64,000 nucleotides of DNA from Tyzzerella sp. An114 (GCF_002161055.1 NZ_NFLT01000002.1:186001-250000), one strand, 5' to 3'. Counted from the stretch's first letter, positions 9,429-18,310 are shown. Numbers and translations: made by a program. Notes: generated by a model from the letters alone, not told the origin.

Positions 9429-10225
9429 GAATAGCAGTTTTTATGAAACAAGTTCCGGCATATTCTCAAGGAAATATGGACGAAAAAACAGGTGTTATAA
9501 TAAGAACAGGACTTCCTTCTATTGTCAATGTTTATGATTTGGCAGCTTTAGAAACTGCTTTGAGAATAAAAGAAAAAATAGGCGGGGAAGTAGTTGTTTT
9601 TACAATGGGACCTGATAAAGCTGAAGATGTAATCCGTGATGCTTTCGCAATGGGAGCAGATGACGGATATTTGATATGTGATAGAGCTTTTGCTGGTGCT
9701 GATGTTCTTGCAACATCATACACTTTGACACAAGCATTAAAATCAACAGGGAATTTTGACATTATATTATGCGGCAAGCAAACCACTGACGGAGATACTG
9801 CTCAGGTGAGCGGTGCTGTTGCAAAATGGATGAACATACCACATATGAACTGGATAAATGAGCTTTTAGAGATTACGGAGAGAGACATACAGGTCAAATG
9901 CCAGTTAGATGGAAGGCTGTCTGTAATACAGGCAGCCTATCCTTGTCTTTTATCTGTTGAAAAGTCCATATTCACTCCGAGAATGCCTTCTTTAAAACTT
10001 AAAATGGCAAGCAGAAAAAAAGAGATTAAGAGAATAACTCTTGAAAATCTTTCTGATAAAGATGAAAACAATTATGGTCTCAAAGGTTCTGCTACAAGAG
10101 TAAGAAAAATTTTCCCTCCTGAAAGAACAGCAAAGAGAGATGTTGTTACAAAGGACGGAAAAGAGGCTTCACAATATATTTTAAAAATATTAAATAATCT
10201 TGATACTTGTGAGGAGGGTGAATAA
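9425..10225 (+). CDS. etfB: Electron transfer flavoprotein beta subunit, copy 2
   Basis: 266-residue EtfB with canonical features: start M-R-I-A-V-F-M-K-Q-V-P, Y-D-L-A-A-L-E-T-A-L near residue 40, and the signature G-K-Q-T-T-D-G-D-T-A-Q-V near 118-129. It overlaps the preceding oxidase stop by four bases (ATGA) and is followed two bases later by etfA. This copy is closer to bifurcating-type Etf beta subunits than the copy at 6249 (judged only from the classical N-terminus). Function: electron carrier for the oxidase at 8022. Confidence 0.88.
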   Translation: MRIAVFMKQVPAYSQGNMDEKTGVIIRTGLPSIVNVYDLAALETALRIKEKIGGEVVVFTMGPDKAEDVIRDAFAMGADDGYLICDRAFAGADVLATSYTLTQALKSTGNFDIILCGKQTTDGDTAQVSGAVAKWMNIPHMNWINELLEITERDIQVKCQLDGRLSVIQAAYPCLLSVEKSIFTPRMPSLKLKMASRKKEIKRITLENLSDKDENNYGLKGSATRVRKIFPPERTAKRDVVTKDGKEASQYILKILNNLDTCEEGE

Positions 10226-10227
10226 TA

Positions 10228-11220
10228 ATGAATATTTCAGAAAAAGTACATTCCTCCAGTGGTATATTGGTTTATTTTGAAATTTTTAAAAATGAAATTC
10301 GTCCTGTAAGTTTTGAACTTTTAGGTGAGGCATACAGACTTTCAAAAAAATCAAATGAAGCTGTTCATATTGTTGCTGTGGGAAAAGATATTGATTTTGT
10401 GAGAGAAAAAATTAAAGGATTTCCCGTAAAATCAGCTTATTTATATGAGACAGATAAATTTTTTCAGCCTGATATATATGAGAAGGCTTTGGAGGATTGT
10501 ATAGACAAACTTAATCCTTCAATTGTACTTATAGGAGGAACAGCAGAAGGTAGAGCACTTGCTCCAAGACTTGCTGTTAATTATAGAACAGGACTTACAG
10601 CAGATTGTACAGAACTTGATATTGATGAAAATGGCAATCTTTTGCAAATTAGACCGGCTTTTGGCGGAAATATAATGGCTAAAATAGTTACAGAAAATAC
10701 AAGACCACAGTTTGCTACTGTTCGTGAAAAGGTTATGCAGCCTGTAAAACCTGATTTTGTTGAAAATACTGATTTCCTTGTTCAAAATCTTGATGTTGAA
10801 GAGAGCAGTATGAAGATTTTGAATATAGAAGATACTGCTGAAGAAGATAGTATTGTAAATCAGAATATACTTGTTGTTGCAGGAAGAGGAGTTAAAAAGA
10901 AAGAAGATTTGGATATGCTTAGAGAGCTTGCAGAGCTTCTTGGAGGAAAACTTGCCTCAAGTCGTGCCCTTGTAGAGAAAGGTTGGATGACCCATAAAGA
11001 GCAGATAGGACTTTCGGGAAATACTGTTTGTCCTAAATGTATGATAACTTTTGGGGTTTCTGGTACGGTTCAGTTTATGGCCGGAATGAAAACAACTCCT
11101 AACATAATTGCTGTAAATTCTGACCCTAATGCAAGAATTTTTGAAATTGCACATTATCCTATATGTGCTGACTTGTATGATGTTGTGCCAGAACTTATTA
11201 AAAGCCTTAAAGGCTTATAA
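10228..11220 (+). CDS. etfA: Electron transfer flavoprotein alpha subunit, copy 2
   Basis: 330-residue EtfA. The FAD domain shows V-V-A-G-R-G-V-K-K-K-E-D-L near 215-227, L-A-S-S-R-A-L-V-E-K-G-W near 245 and I-T-F-G-V-S-G-T-V-Q-F near 272-282, with a terminal N-S-D-P-N-A-R-I-F-E-I-A-H-Y region, all typical. Start ATG at 10228 follows GAGGAGGG. It forms the second oxidase-EtfB-EtfA triplet of this operon. Confidence 0.88.
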   Translation: MNISEKVHSSSGILVYFEIFKNEIRPVSFELLGEAYRLSKKSNEAVHIVAVGKDIDFVREKIKGFPVKSAYLYETDKFFQPDIYEKALEDCIDKLNPSIVLIGGTAEGRALAPRLAVNYRTGLTADCTELDIDENGNLLQIRPAFGGNIMAKIVTENTRPQFATVREKVMQPVKPDFVENTDFLVQNLDVEESSMKILNIEDTAEEDSIVNQNILVVAGRGVKKKEDLDMLRELAELLGGKLASSRALVEKGWMTHKEQIGLSGNTVCPKCMITFGVSGTVQFMAGMKTTPNIIAVNSDPNARIFEIAHYPICADLYDVVPELIKSLKGL

Positions 11221-11249
11221 TTTTTTAATATTAAAAAAGGAGTAAAGCA

Positions 11250-11771
11250 ATGCTTCATTTTGAATATTCCTTAAAAAGCCCACAGATAGAGGAAAGTCTT
11301 CTGTGTTTAAATTGGAAAAGAGAAGGGCTTTTTAAGAGGTTAAATATTTATATTATGACAGTGTTGGGTATACTTTTACTATTTTTCTATATTAGAAATC
11401 CAGGATATATTGTTATTGGCTTTGTATTGGTCATTTTAATTCTTTCCATGTTTTTTATATTGTACATACCGGGTTTTTTGAGAAAAAGGAAAGCCATAAA
11501 AATAGCTTCTGAAAGAGGTATATATAAAATATGGCTTAATGAAAAAGGAATAACTTTCGGTGATGAACGAAAGTTTGTAAGCTTTTCGGATAATAAAGTT
11601 ATTTTTTTAGAGTCAGAAAACATCTATACAATAAAATGTGGTTATGATGTTTTCTGTATCCCTAAAAATATATTTAATAATTCCGATAAAGAGCGTTTTA
11701 TCTCTATTATGGATAAAAATAATATCCATAAAATCAAGATAAAAACAGGAAGGGAGGCAAACAATGGATAA
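11250..11771 (+). CDS. YcxB-like membrane protein
   Basis: 173-residue protein with two adjacent membrane helices (about residues 33-78) followed by a short soluble domain (I-W-L-N-E-K-G-I-T-F-G, then V-F-C-I-P-K-N-I-F near 140) that resembles the YcxB-type C-terminal domain. Function of the family is unknown. ATG at 11250 follows AAAGGAG. It overlaps the BCCT transporter start by eight bases, so it is part of the operon and may serve the transporter (inference only). Confidence 0.6.
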   Translation: MLHFEYSLKSPQIEESLLCLNWKREGLFKRLNIYIMTVLGILLLFFYIRNPGYIVIGFVLVILILSMFFILYIPGFLRKRKAIKIASERGIYKIWLNEKGITFGDERKFVSFSDNKVIFLESENIYTIKCGYDVFCIPKNIFNNSDKERFISIMDKNNIHKIKIKTGREANNG

Positions 11772-13369
11772 ATTTTCTAATGAGAAAACAATAGATTTGT
11801 CAGTAAAATGGGTGGTTTTTTTACCTCCTTGGATATTACTTGTTGCCATGGTTGCAGTTAGCCTTGTAAATGGAGACCTTTTCCTTTCAAGCCTTAATGC
11901 TGTTACAAGCTGGATACTTGATAATTTTGCATGGCTTTTTAATGCAACTGTTATATTTTGTATATTTACAGTTATTGCTGTATATATATCACCTCTTGGT
12001 AGAGTGCGTATAGGTGGCAGAAAAATGCGTCCTATAATGTCTTTTACAAATCATTACATGGATAACTCTCTGTACAACTGTTGCTGCAGGGATTCTTTTC
12101 TGGGCTTGTGCAGAACCTATGTATCATTTGTATGCACCAGCAAAGTTTTCAGGTGCAGAACCGGGAAGTCTTGAGGCAGCATTTTTTGCTATGAAAACAA
12201 TGCTTCTTGAATGGACTTGGTCTCCTTATGCTATTTATACTGTTGCAACTCTTACTTTTGCTTTCGTTTTCTATAATATGAAAGCTAAGTATTCAATAGG
12301 CTCTGCTCTTATACCTCTTTTTGGAGAAAAGGTTACAAAGTATAATACAATTATAGACGTTGTATGTCTTTTTGCTCTTGTTGCAGGTATGGCAGCGTCT
12401 CTTGGAACAGGTACACTTACAATAGGTGGAGGAATTGAAAGAGTATTTGGCATAAAGAGTGCACCGTTATCTTGGGGTGTTATAATAACTGTAATTGTTA
12501 TAACATTTGTTATATCAAGTATTTCAGGTGTAATGAAGGGTATTAGAATACTTTCAGATATAAATGCAAAGGTTTATATGGTACTTTTAGTATTCCTTCT
12601 TATATTTGGACCTACTGCTTTTATGCTTAATTTTACAATGGAATCTCTTGGAGCTTACATATCAGACTTCTTTAGAATGAGTCTTTATACAGGTGAAATA
12701 ATGGGTGACTCATGGGCAAAGAGTTGGCCTATATTCTACTGGTGTAACTGGCTTGCATGGACTCCTATAACAGCTGTATTTTTAGGTAAAATACTTAGAG
12801 GATATACAATAAGAGAAGCTATAATTTGTAACTTTGTTATACCTTCAGTTTTTGCTACAATATGGATGGGACTTTTCTCAACAGCAGCTATATATTATGA
12901 ACTTAACGGATTTGGTTTCTATGACATTATGCTTCAGAAAGGCTCTGAGTCTGTTGTATATGCTGTTTTTGACCAGCTTCCTCTTGCTATAATAGTAATA
13001 CCATTTTATCTTTTTATTGTATTTATTTCATTTGTTACTGCATCTGACTCAAATACTAATGCTATGGCTGGACTTTGTACAGAAGGCATTACACAGGAAG
13101 AACAAGAGTCTCCTGCATGGCTTAAAGCTGTATGGGGAGTATCTATTGCTCTTATGACATGGATACTTATAAGTTTTGCTGGAATTGACGGAATAAAAGC
13201 GGCTTCAAATCTTGGCGGCTTCCCTAATATGTTCCTTGTAATATGTATGGCTGCGGGACTTTTGAAAATAGCTAAAAACCCTCGAAAGTATTACCAATAT
13301 AAAGAGGATTATGACGAAAAAGGTAATCCTATAAAATCAGAGCGTTTACCTATTGAGGAGACAGAATAA
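11764..13369 (+). pseudogene. BCCT-family transporter, split by a +1 frameshift
   Basis: Betaine/carnitine/choline-type secondary transporter, about 534 residues if repaired. The first frame (from ATG 11764) has two membrane helices and ends prematurely at 12174. The second frame carries the rest to 13369, including G-I-L-F-W-A-C-A-E-P-M-Y-H and the tryptophan-rich Y-W-C-N-W-L-A-W-T-P signature of BCCT carriers. Removing one A at about 12058 joins ...S-F-T-N-H-Y to W-I-T-L-C-T-T and restores the family pattern. It is either a real inactivating insertion or a sequencing error; the remainder of the gene is clean. In its operon it would import a zwitterionic substrate for the Etf-linked oxidases (inference). 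Confidence 0.75.
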
Positions 13370-13403
13370 GAGCTCTTCTAAAAACAGGAGGATATTAAAT
13401 AAT

Positions 13404-13979
13404 ATGGCAATGACAATAAAACATTTTATGGAATCAACAGATATATGTCCGGTTATACCTGCTATAAAAGGCGATGAATGGATTGAACCAGCAAAAAATT
13501 CTGATTCAGATATTGTGTATATACTTTATGGTGATATATGCAATATTGCAGATATAGTTGATGAGCTTAAAGAAGCTGGAAAAAAGGTTATAGTACATAT
13601 AGACCTTATTGTTGGACTTTCTCCAAAAGAAATAAGTGTTGATTTTATAAAAAAATATACCAAAGCCGATGGTATTATAAGTATGAAACCGTCACTCATA
13701 AAACATGCCAATGAAGTTGGTCTTTTTACAATACAAAGATTTTTTATGATGGACGTTATGACATATAGAAATATAGAAAAACATGTAAAAGCAAGTAACC
13801 CTGATGTTGTTGAATTTATGCCTGCCGGTCTTACAAAGGTAATACATTACCTTATGGAAGGTATAGAAAAGCCTGTTGTTGCAAGTGGTCTTATATTGGA
13901 TAAAGAAGATATAATGGGAGCTTTAAAAACAGGTGCTGTGGCTGTTTCAACAACAAAAATAGAACTTTGGGACTGCTGA
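13404..13979 (+). CDS. GlpP-family transcription antiterminator
   Basis: 191-residue protein of the glycerol-uptake-operon antiterminator (GlpP) family: a TIM-barrel-like soluble protein with C-P-V-I-P-A-I-K near residue 14, H-I-D-L-I-V-G-L-S near 74, D-G-I-I-S-M-K-P-S near 95, M-P-A-G-L-T near 137 and V-A-S-G-L-I-L near 155. In Bacillus subtilis GlpP binds the leader of glp mRNAs when glycerol-3-phosphate is present and prevents termination. Here it sits among catabolic genes, not glpF/glpK. Three leaders with identical attenuator architecture lie within 12 kb (2902-3006, 4590-4727, 14964-15067). It is the natural candidate to control them, and the ligand may be another phosphorylated compound. 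I choose ATG at 13404, preceded by AGGAGG. Confidence 0.8.
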   Translation: MAMTIKHFMESTDICPVIPAIKGDEWIEPAKNSDSDIVYILYGDICNIADIVDELKEAGKKVIVHIDLIVGLSPKEISVDFIKKYTKADGIISMKPSLIKHANEVGLFTIQRFFMMDVMTYRNIEKHVKASNPDVVEFMPAGLTKVIHYLMEGIEKPVVASGLILDKEDIMGALKTGAVAVSTTKIELWDC

Positions 13980-14011
13980 TTTTATTATATTTATTTTTAA
14001 GGTGAGATTTT

Positions 14012-14896
14012 ATGAGAGCAAATCTTCAGTGTTATTACTGCTGTATCAGAAAAATAGAAGGTCTTCTTAATCAATATAATGTTTCTGATACTGATAGTAT
14101 AGAGATAATAAAAGATGTTTTTAAAATAATGTCTGAATGTGATGACAATATCAGTGCGCCTGTCTTAATGAATAAGACAATGCTTGTTCTTGAAAATAAA
14201 TTAGGTGTTACAGATACATATAAAGACGCTAAAGAGAAGTATAATAAACTTCTTATTGAAAGAGAAGATGAGTTTTTTAACATAGTTATGAACTCTGATA
14301 ATATTTTTGAGTCAGCTGTAAAATGTGCCATAACAGGAAACTATATAGATTTTGGTGCAATGGACACTGTTGACGAAGGAAAATTAAATGAACTCCTTGA
14401 AAAGAGAGAAGAAATAAAGCTTTCATCTGATGAGCTTTCAAATTTGAAGGATGATATTGAAAAGGGCAAAAACCTTCTTTATATTACCGACAATGCCGGT
14501 GAAATTGTTTTGGATAAGGTTTTTATAAGAGTTCTTAAAAAATTGTATCCACATTTGAATATAAAGGTTATGGTTAGAGGTGTGCCAACACTTAATGATG
14601 CAACAATAAAAGATGCGTTAGAAATATGTATGAATGATTTTGCACAGGTTATTTCAAATGGTACATCTATACCTGGAACACAGATTGAAGTCCTTTCAGA
14701 TGAGGCTAAAAAAGCTGTTTATGAAGCTGATTTATGTATTGCAAAAGGACAGGGTAACTTTGAAACATTAAGAGGTTCAGGAATTAATGTGTATTATATG
14801 TTCCTCTGTAAGTGTGATTTGTTTGTTAAAAAATTTGGAGTTGAGAGATTTACACCAGTTTTGGCAAATGAAAAAAGAATTGTGCAATATGCATAA
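14012..14896 (+). CDS. DUF89/ARMT1-like metal-dependent phosphatase
   Basis: 294-residue protein with an N-terminal C-Y-Y-C-C-I-R-K motif (residues 7-14), the metal-site segment I-T-D-N-A-G-E-I-V-L-D near 153-163, and I-A-K-G-Q-G-N-F-E-T-L near 245-255. These are hallmarks of DUF89 damage-control phosphatases, which hydrolyse reactive or misphosphorylated sugar phosphates and nucleotides. As the last gene before promoter C it closes the Etf operon. A phosphatase here fits a pathway that makes a phosphorylated intermediate (kinase at 15965) and may need to dispose of by-products. SurE at 17437 could have the same job. Confidence 0.78.
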   Translation: MRANLQCYYCCIRKIEGLLNQYNVSDTDSIEIIKDVFKIMSECDDNISAPVLMNKTMLVLENKLGVTDTYKDAKEKYNKLLIEREDEFFNIVMNSDNIFESAVKCAITGNYIDFGAMDTVDEGKLNELLEKREEIKLSSDELSNLKDDIEKGKNLLYITDNAGEIVLDKVFIRVLKKLYPHLNIKVMVRGVPTLNDATIKDALEICMNDFAQVISNGTSIPGTQIEVLSDEAKKAVYEADLCIAKGQGNFETLRGSGINVYYMFLCKCDLFVKKFGVERFTPVLANEKRIVQYA

Positions 14897-14929
14897 AAAT
14901 TTTGATATTTATTTGAGTATTTAGTATTA

Positions 14930-14958
14930 TTGACAATGTGATACAGTAGGCTTATAAT
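14930..14958 (+). promoter_or_regulatory. SigA-type promoter of the SDR-kinase-surE operon
   Basis: Consensus TTGACA (14930-14935), 17-bp spacer, TATAAT (14953-14958). Start predicted near 14965, at the leader's GTTAC (14966-14970). Confidence 0.85.
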
Positions 14959-14963
14959 AAAGT

Positions 14964-15067
14964 CAGTTACTAAAGAGTACGAGAGAGAGTAACTTCTATC
15001 TAATATTGCATAGATGGAAGTTGCTCTTTTTTTGTCCAATTTTGTATGGTGCGCAGATACAAATTGG
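14964..15067 (+). promoter_or_regulatory. Leader RNA C: attenuator plus GTGCGCAG hairpin
   Basis: AGTTACT near the 5' end is exactly complementary to AGTAACT 17 bases later (antiterminator). The second copy also starts the long terminator stem AGTAACTTCTATCTA / TAGATGGAAGTTGCT, followed by seven T. Between them lie AAAGAG and GAGAGAG as in leaders A and B. The second hairpin pairs CCAATTTTGTAT (15036-15047) with ATACAAATTGG (15057-15067) and holds GTGCGCAG (15049-15056) in its loop, identical to leader B. Confidence 0.78.
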
Positions 15068-15139
15068 AGTTTGAGTCCTCTTTAATACATCTTTAAAACT
15101 TTAAAAAATATAATTTTCGAGATTACGGAGGTATTTACA

Positions 15140-15925
15140 ATGAGCTACAATATTAATGATTTTTCACTTGATTTCTTTAACTTAAAAGGTAAAAACGCAA
15201 TAGTAACAGGCGGAAACAGCGGATTAGGACAGGCTTTCGCTCTTGCTCTTGCAAAAGCAGGTGCAAACATTTTTACATTCGCTTTTGTAGATGATGACGG
15301 AACAACAAAAAAATTAATCGAAGACTGTGGTGTTAAATACACATTCATGCAGGGAGACCTTACAGAAGATGGTATGTGCGATAAAATCGCTGAAAAATGT
15401 GTTGAAACATACGGAAGCATTGATATACTTGTAAACTGTGCTGGTATCTGTAAAATAGCTGACGTTCTTGAGTTCGGAAGAAAAGAATGGGACCCAATGA
15501 TAGCTATCAACCTTACAGGAGCATTTGATTTAAGCCATGCAGTTGCTAAATATATGATTCCACAGAGAAGTGGTAAAATCATCAACATTTGTTCATTATT
15601 CTCATTCCTTGGTGGACTTGGCTCACCTGCATACGCTGCAATGAAAGCTGGTTTAATGGGACTTACAAAAGCTTATGCTGATGAATTAGGAAAATACGGA
15701 ATTACAGTAAACGGTATCGCTCCAGGATACTTCCAGACAAGCATGACAACAGGAACAGGTAGTGCAAACGATGAAAAATTCATCAAAATCAAAGAGCATA
15801 TTCCAGCTGACCGTTGGGGAGAAAGACAGGACCTTATGGGAACAATGGTATTCCTTGCAAGCCACGCTTCAGACTATGTAAATGGTACACTTGTTGTTGT
15901 TGATGGTGGATACTTAGTAAGATAA
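15140..15925 (+). CDS. Short-chain dehydrogenase/reductase (sugar-acid or polyol type)
   Basis: 261-residue NAD(P)-dependent oxidoreductase. Rossmann motif T-G-G-N-S-G-L-G-Q near residues 23-31, N-C-A-G near 99-102, the catalytic Ser near 150 in I-C-S-L-F-S, and Y-x-x-x-K (Y-A-A-M-K, near 164-168). Overall layout resembles KduD/IdnO-like dehydrogenases that act on ketoses and sugar acids. First gene of a three-gene operon with an FGGY kinase and SurE behind leader C. A route oxidation/reduction -> phosphorylation -> cleavage is implied, but the substrate is not identified. Codon use points to strong expression. Confidence 0.85.
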   Translation: MSYNINDFSLDFFNLKGKNAIVTGGNSGLGQAFALALAKAGANIFTFAFVDDDGTTKKLIEDCGVKYTFMQGDLTEDGMCDKIAEKCVETYGSIDILVNCAGICKIADVLEFGRKEWDPMIAINLTGAFDLSHAVAKYMIPQRSGKIINICSLFSFLGGLGSPAYAAMKAGLMGLTKAYADELGKYGITVNGIAPGYFQTSMTTGTGSANDEKFIKIKEHIPADRWGERQDLMGTMVFLASHASDYVNGTLVVVDGGYLVR

Positions 15926-15964
15926 TTTCCTTAAAAAATATTTCGAAATCAGGAGATGAAACAA

Positions 15965-17395
15965 ATGAGCAAAAAATATATCATCGGTGTTGATGAAGGT
16001 TCTCAGAGTGCTAAAATAATAATTTTTGACCTTGAAGGAAACATAGTATGTGAAGGTAAAGAGCCTTTAAGACCTTATGATTTACCTGAACCAGGAATAG
16101 TTGAACATCCTGACGATGACTGGTGGGACGCTATATGTGTTGCCGGTAAAAAATGTATGGCAAACTTTAAGGGAAATGTTGAAGACATACTTGGTATTGG
16201 TTTATGTACAATACGTTTCTGTCGTGCATACTTAAAAGAAGATGGAACACTTGCACAGCCTGCTATGAGCTGGATGGACGTTAGAGTTTCAAAACCTTAT
16301 GAACACACAAATCCAGAAGTAAGATATGTTACAACTTCATCAGGATATATTACACACCGTTTTACAGGTGAATTTAAAGATACAGCAGCAAACTATCAGG
16401 GAATGTGGCCAATGGATACAGATAAATGGGAATGGCTTCCAGATGGCGAACAGTTTGATTACTACGGAATTCCAAGAGAAATGCTCTTTGACCTTGTAAT
16501 GCCTGGTGATATACTTGGCTATGTCACAGAAGAAGCTGCAAAAGCAACAGGTTTCCCTAAAGGTCTTCCAGTTGTAGCTACATCAAATGACAAAGCTGTT
16601 GAAGGTCTTGGAGTTGGTTGTACAGGTAAAACAACAGCTTGTGTTTCTTTAGGAACATACATAGCTGCTATGATGCAGGGAACAGAAAATCCAAAGAATA
16701 CAGTTAACTTCTGGTCAAACTTCGCATCAACACCACATAACTACTTATATGAAAGTAATGGTATCCGTAGAGGTATGTGGACAGTAAGTTGGTTTAAAAA
16801 TGTACTTGGAAAGAGCTATGAACACATGGCTTTAGATGAGGGAATGTCAGCAGAAGAAATGTTAAGTGTTGAAGCTGAGAGCGTTCCAGCTGGTTGTGAT
16901 GGTCTTATGACAGTTCTTGACTGGCTTGCTCCAACAGATGCCCTTTACAAAAAAGGTATTATGATAGGTTTTGACGGAAGACATGGCAGAGCTCATATGT
17001 ATCGTTCAATACTTGAAGCTATTGCTCTTACAATGAAAAACCGTGTTGATGAAATGTGTGAAGAACTTGGTGTTACACTTGACAATATCATCATCACAGG
17101 TGGTGGTTCTAACAGTGATTTATTCATGCAGATTTTTGCTGATGTATTCGGTATACCTGCAAAACGTAATGTTGTAAATGGTGCTGCTGGTGTTGGTGCT
17201 GCAATATGTGCAGCTGTTGCAGTAGGAGCATACAAGACATTCGATGAAGCTGTTGAAAAAATGGTTAAAGTTAAAGATGTATTTGAGCCTAACAAAGAGA
17301 ACGTTGAGCTTTATGCTAAGATGTGTCCTATTTATAAAGACATAACAAATCATACAGATGCAGTTCTCAAAAAGACATATGAAATATTCAAATAA
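15965..17395 (+). CDS. FGGY-family carbohydrate kinase
   Basis: 476-residue sugar kinase with the N-terminal phosphate-1 loop G-V-D-E-G-S-Q-S-A-K near residues 8-17, an adenosine region with I-I-T-G-G-G-S-N-S-D near 375-385, and G-A-A-G-V-G-A-A near 405. FGGY kinases phosphorylate pentuloses, polyols or glycerol. The sequence is not close enough to GlpK or XylB motifs to name a substrate. ATG at 15965 is preferred over 15956 because AGGAG then lies nine bases upstream. It works with the SDR at 15140. A phosphorylated product could be the ligand of the GlpP-type antiterminator (inference). Confidence 0.83.
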   Translation: MSKKYIIGVDEGSQSAKIIIFDLEGNIVCEGKEPLRPYDLPEPGIVEHPDDDWWDAICVAGKKCMANFKGNVEDILGIGLCTIRFCRAYLKEDGTLAQPAMSWMDVRVSKPYEHTNPEVRYVTTSSGYITHRFTGEFKDTAANYQGMWPMDTDKWEWLPDGEQFDYYGIPREMLFDLVMPGDILGYVTEEAAKATGFPKGLPVVATSNDKAVEGLGVGCTGKTTACVSLGTYIAAMMQGTENPKNTVNFWSNFASTPHNYLYESNGIRRGMWTVSWFKNVLGKSYEHMALDEGMSAEEMLSVEAESVPAGCDGLMTVLDWLAPTDALYKKGIMIGFDGRHGRAHMYRSILEAIALTMKNRVDEMCEELGVTLDNIIITGGGSNSDLFMQIFADVFGIPAKRNVVNGAAGVGAAICAAVAVGAYKTFDEAVEKMVKVKDVFEPNKENVELYAKMCPIYKDITNHTDAVLKKTYEIFK

Positions 17396-17436
17396 TTAAA
17401 ATAAATTAAAGGTTTTCGGAAAGAAAGGTGAACAAC

Positions 17437-18249
17437 ATGCGACCTTTGATACTTGTTACAAATGACGATGGTATAAATTCCCCTGGGCTTATTGCGGCCG
17501 TTGAAGCAGTATTTGACTTGGGAGATGTGCTTGTATCAGCTCCTCATACTCAACAAACTGGTATGGGGAGAGCTTTCCCACGAACTAATGAAGTCGGAAT
17601 AATTGACGAAACTCCTTTGAAAATAAACGACACAATTATAAAGGGATACGGGGTTCATGGTTCACCTGCTTTTTCTGTTGCTCATGGTATACTTGAGTTG
17701 GCAGACCGAAAACCTGATTTATGTATAAGCGGAATAAATTATGGAGAAAATGTTGGACTTTCAGTTACTTGTAGTGGAACTTTAGGAGCTACATTTGAGG
17801 CTGATAGTCATGGTATACCTAGTATAGCTGTTTCAATACAGGCAGATTTAAGTGTTCAGCGTACAAATGAATATATAAATGCTGATTGGTCAGCTGCTAA
17901 AAAGGTGCTTAGAACATTTGCAAAAAAAATATTAAATGAGGGTATGCCTGAAAATGTCAATATATATAATATAAATGTTCCTGCATGTCCTAAAAATTCA
18001 AATGAATTTAGATTTACAATGCAGAGTAGACAGAATTATTTTGAGTTTGTAAAACCTACAAAGAGGGATTTGAATAAGCCTTATGCTCTTAAATCTAGAC
18101 TTTTTGTAGATGTGGAAAGACTTGAAAGAAATAGCGATATATATGCATTGTATATTGACCAGACAACATCAGTAACTCCAATTAATACAAACATGTCTGC
18201 TATTACAAGAGAAGTTGAAAATTATGTTATGGGAACAGCCTCTATTTAA
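17437..18249 (+). CDS. surE: SurE-like 5'-nucleotidase / phosphatase
   Basis: 270-residue member of the SurE family. Metal-binding N-terminus L-V-T-N-D-D-G-I-N-S-P-G, the S-A-P-H-T-Q-Q-T-G-M segment near 39, and S-G-I-N-Y-G-E-N-V near 100 with S-G-T-L-G-A-T near 115 define the family. SurE hydrolyses nucleoside monophosphates and other phosphoesters. Its usual partners (pcm, rpoS) are absent, and it is the third gene of the SDR-kinase operon, which suggests recruitment to a sugar pathway. ATG at 17437 has AAAGG eight bases upstream. Confidence 0.85.
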   Translation: MRPLILVTNDDGINSPGLIAAVEAVFDLGDVLVSAPHTQQTGMGRAFPRTNEVGIIDETPLKINDTIIKGYGVHGSPAFSVAHGILELADRKPDLCISGINYGENVGLSVTCSGTLGATFEADSHGIPSIAVSIQADLSVQRTNEYINADWSAAKKVLRTFAKKILNEGMPENVNIYNINVPACPKNSNEFRFTMQSRQNYFEFVKPTKRDLNKPYALKSRLFVDVERLERNSDIYALYIDQTTSVTPINTNMSAITREVENYVMGTASI

Positions 18250-18264
18250 GAGGTTGTTTTTTTT
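18236..18264 (+). terminator. Terminator overlapping the surE stop
   Basis: AACAGCCTCT / AGAGGTTGTT stem enclosing the surE stop codon, followed by a run of T. Confidence 0.8.
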
Positions 18265-18266
18265 AT

Positions 18267-18305
18267 GTATAAAAAAAGCTGTGAATTTTAATTTCACAGC
18301 TTTTA
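18267..18305 (-). terminator. Terminator of the MATE gene
   Basis: AAAAGCTGTGAA / TTCACAGCTTTT stem with A/T flanks. Likely bidirectional, between convergent surE and MATE genes. Confidence 0.85.
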
Positions 18306-18310
18306 TATTT

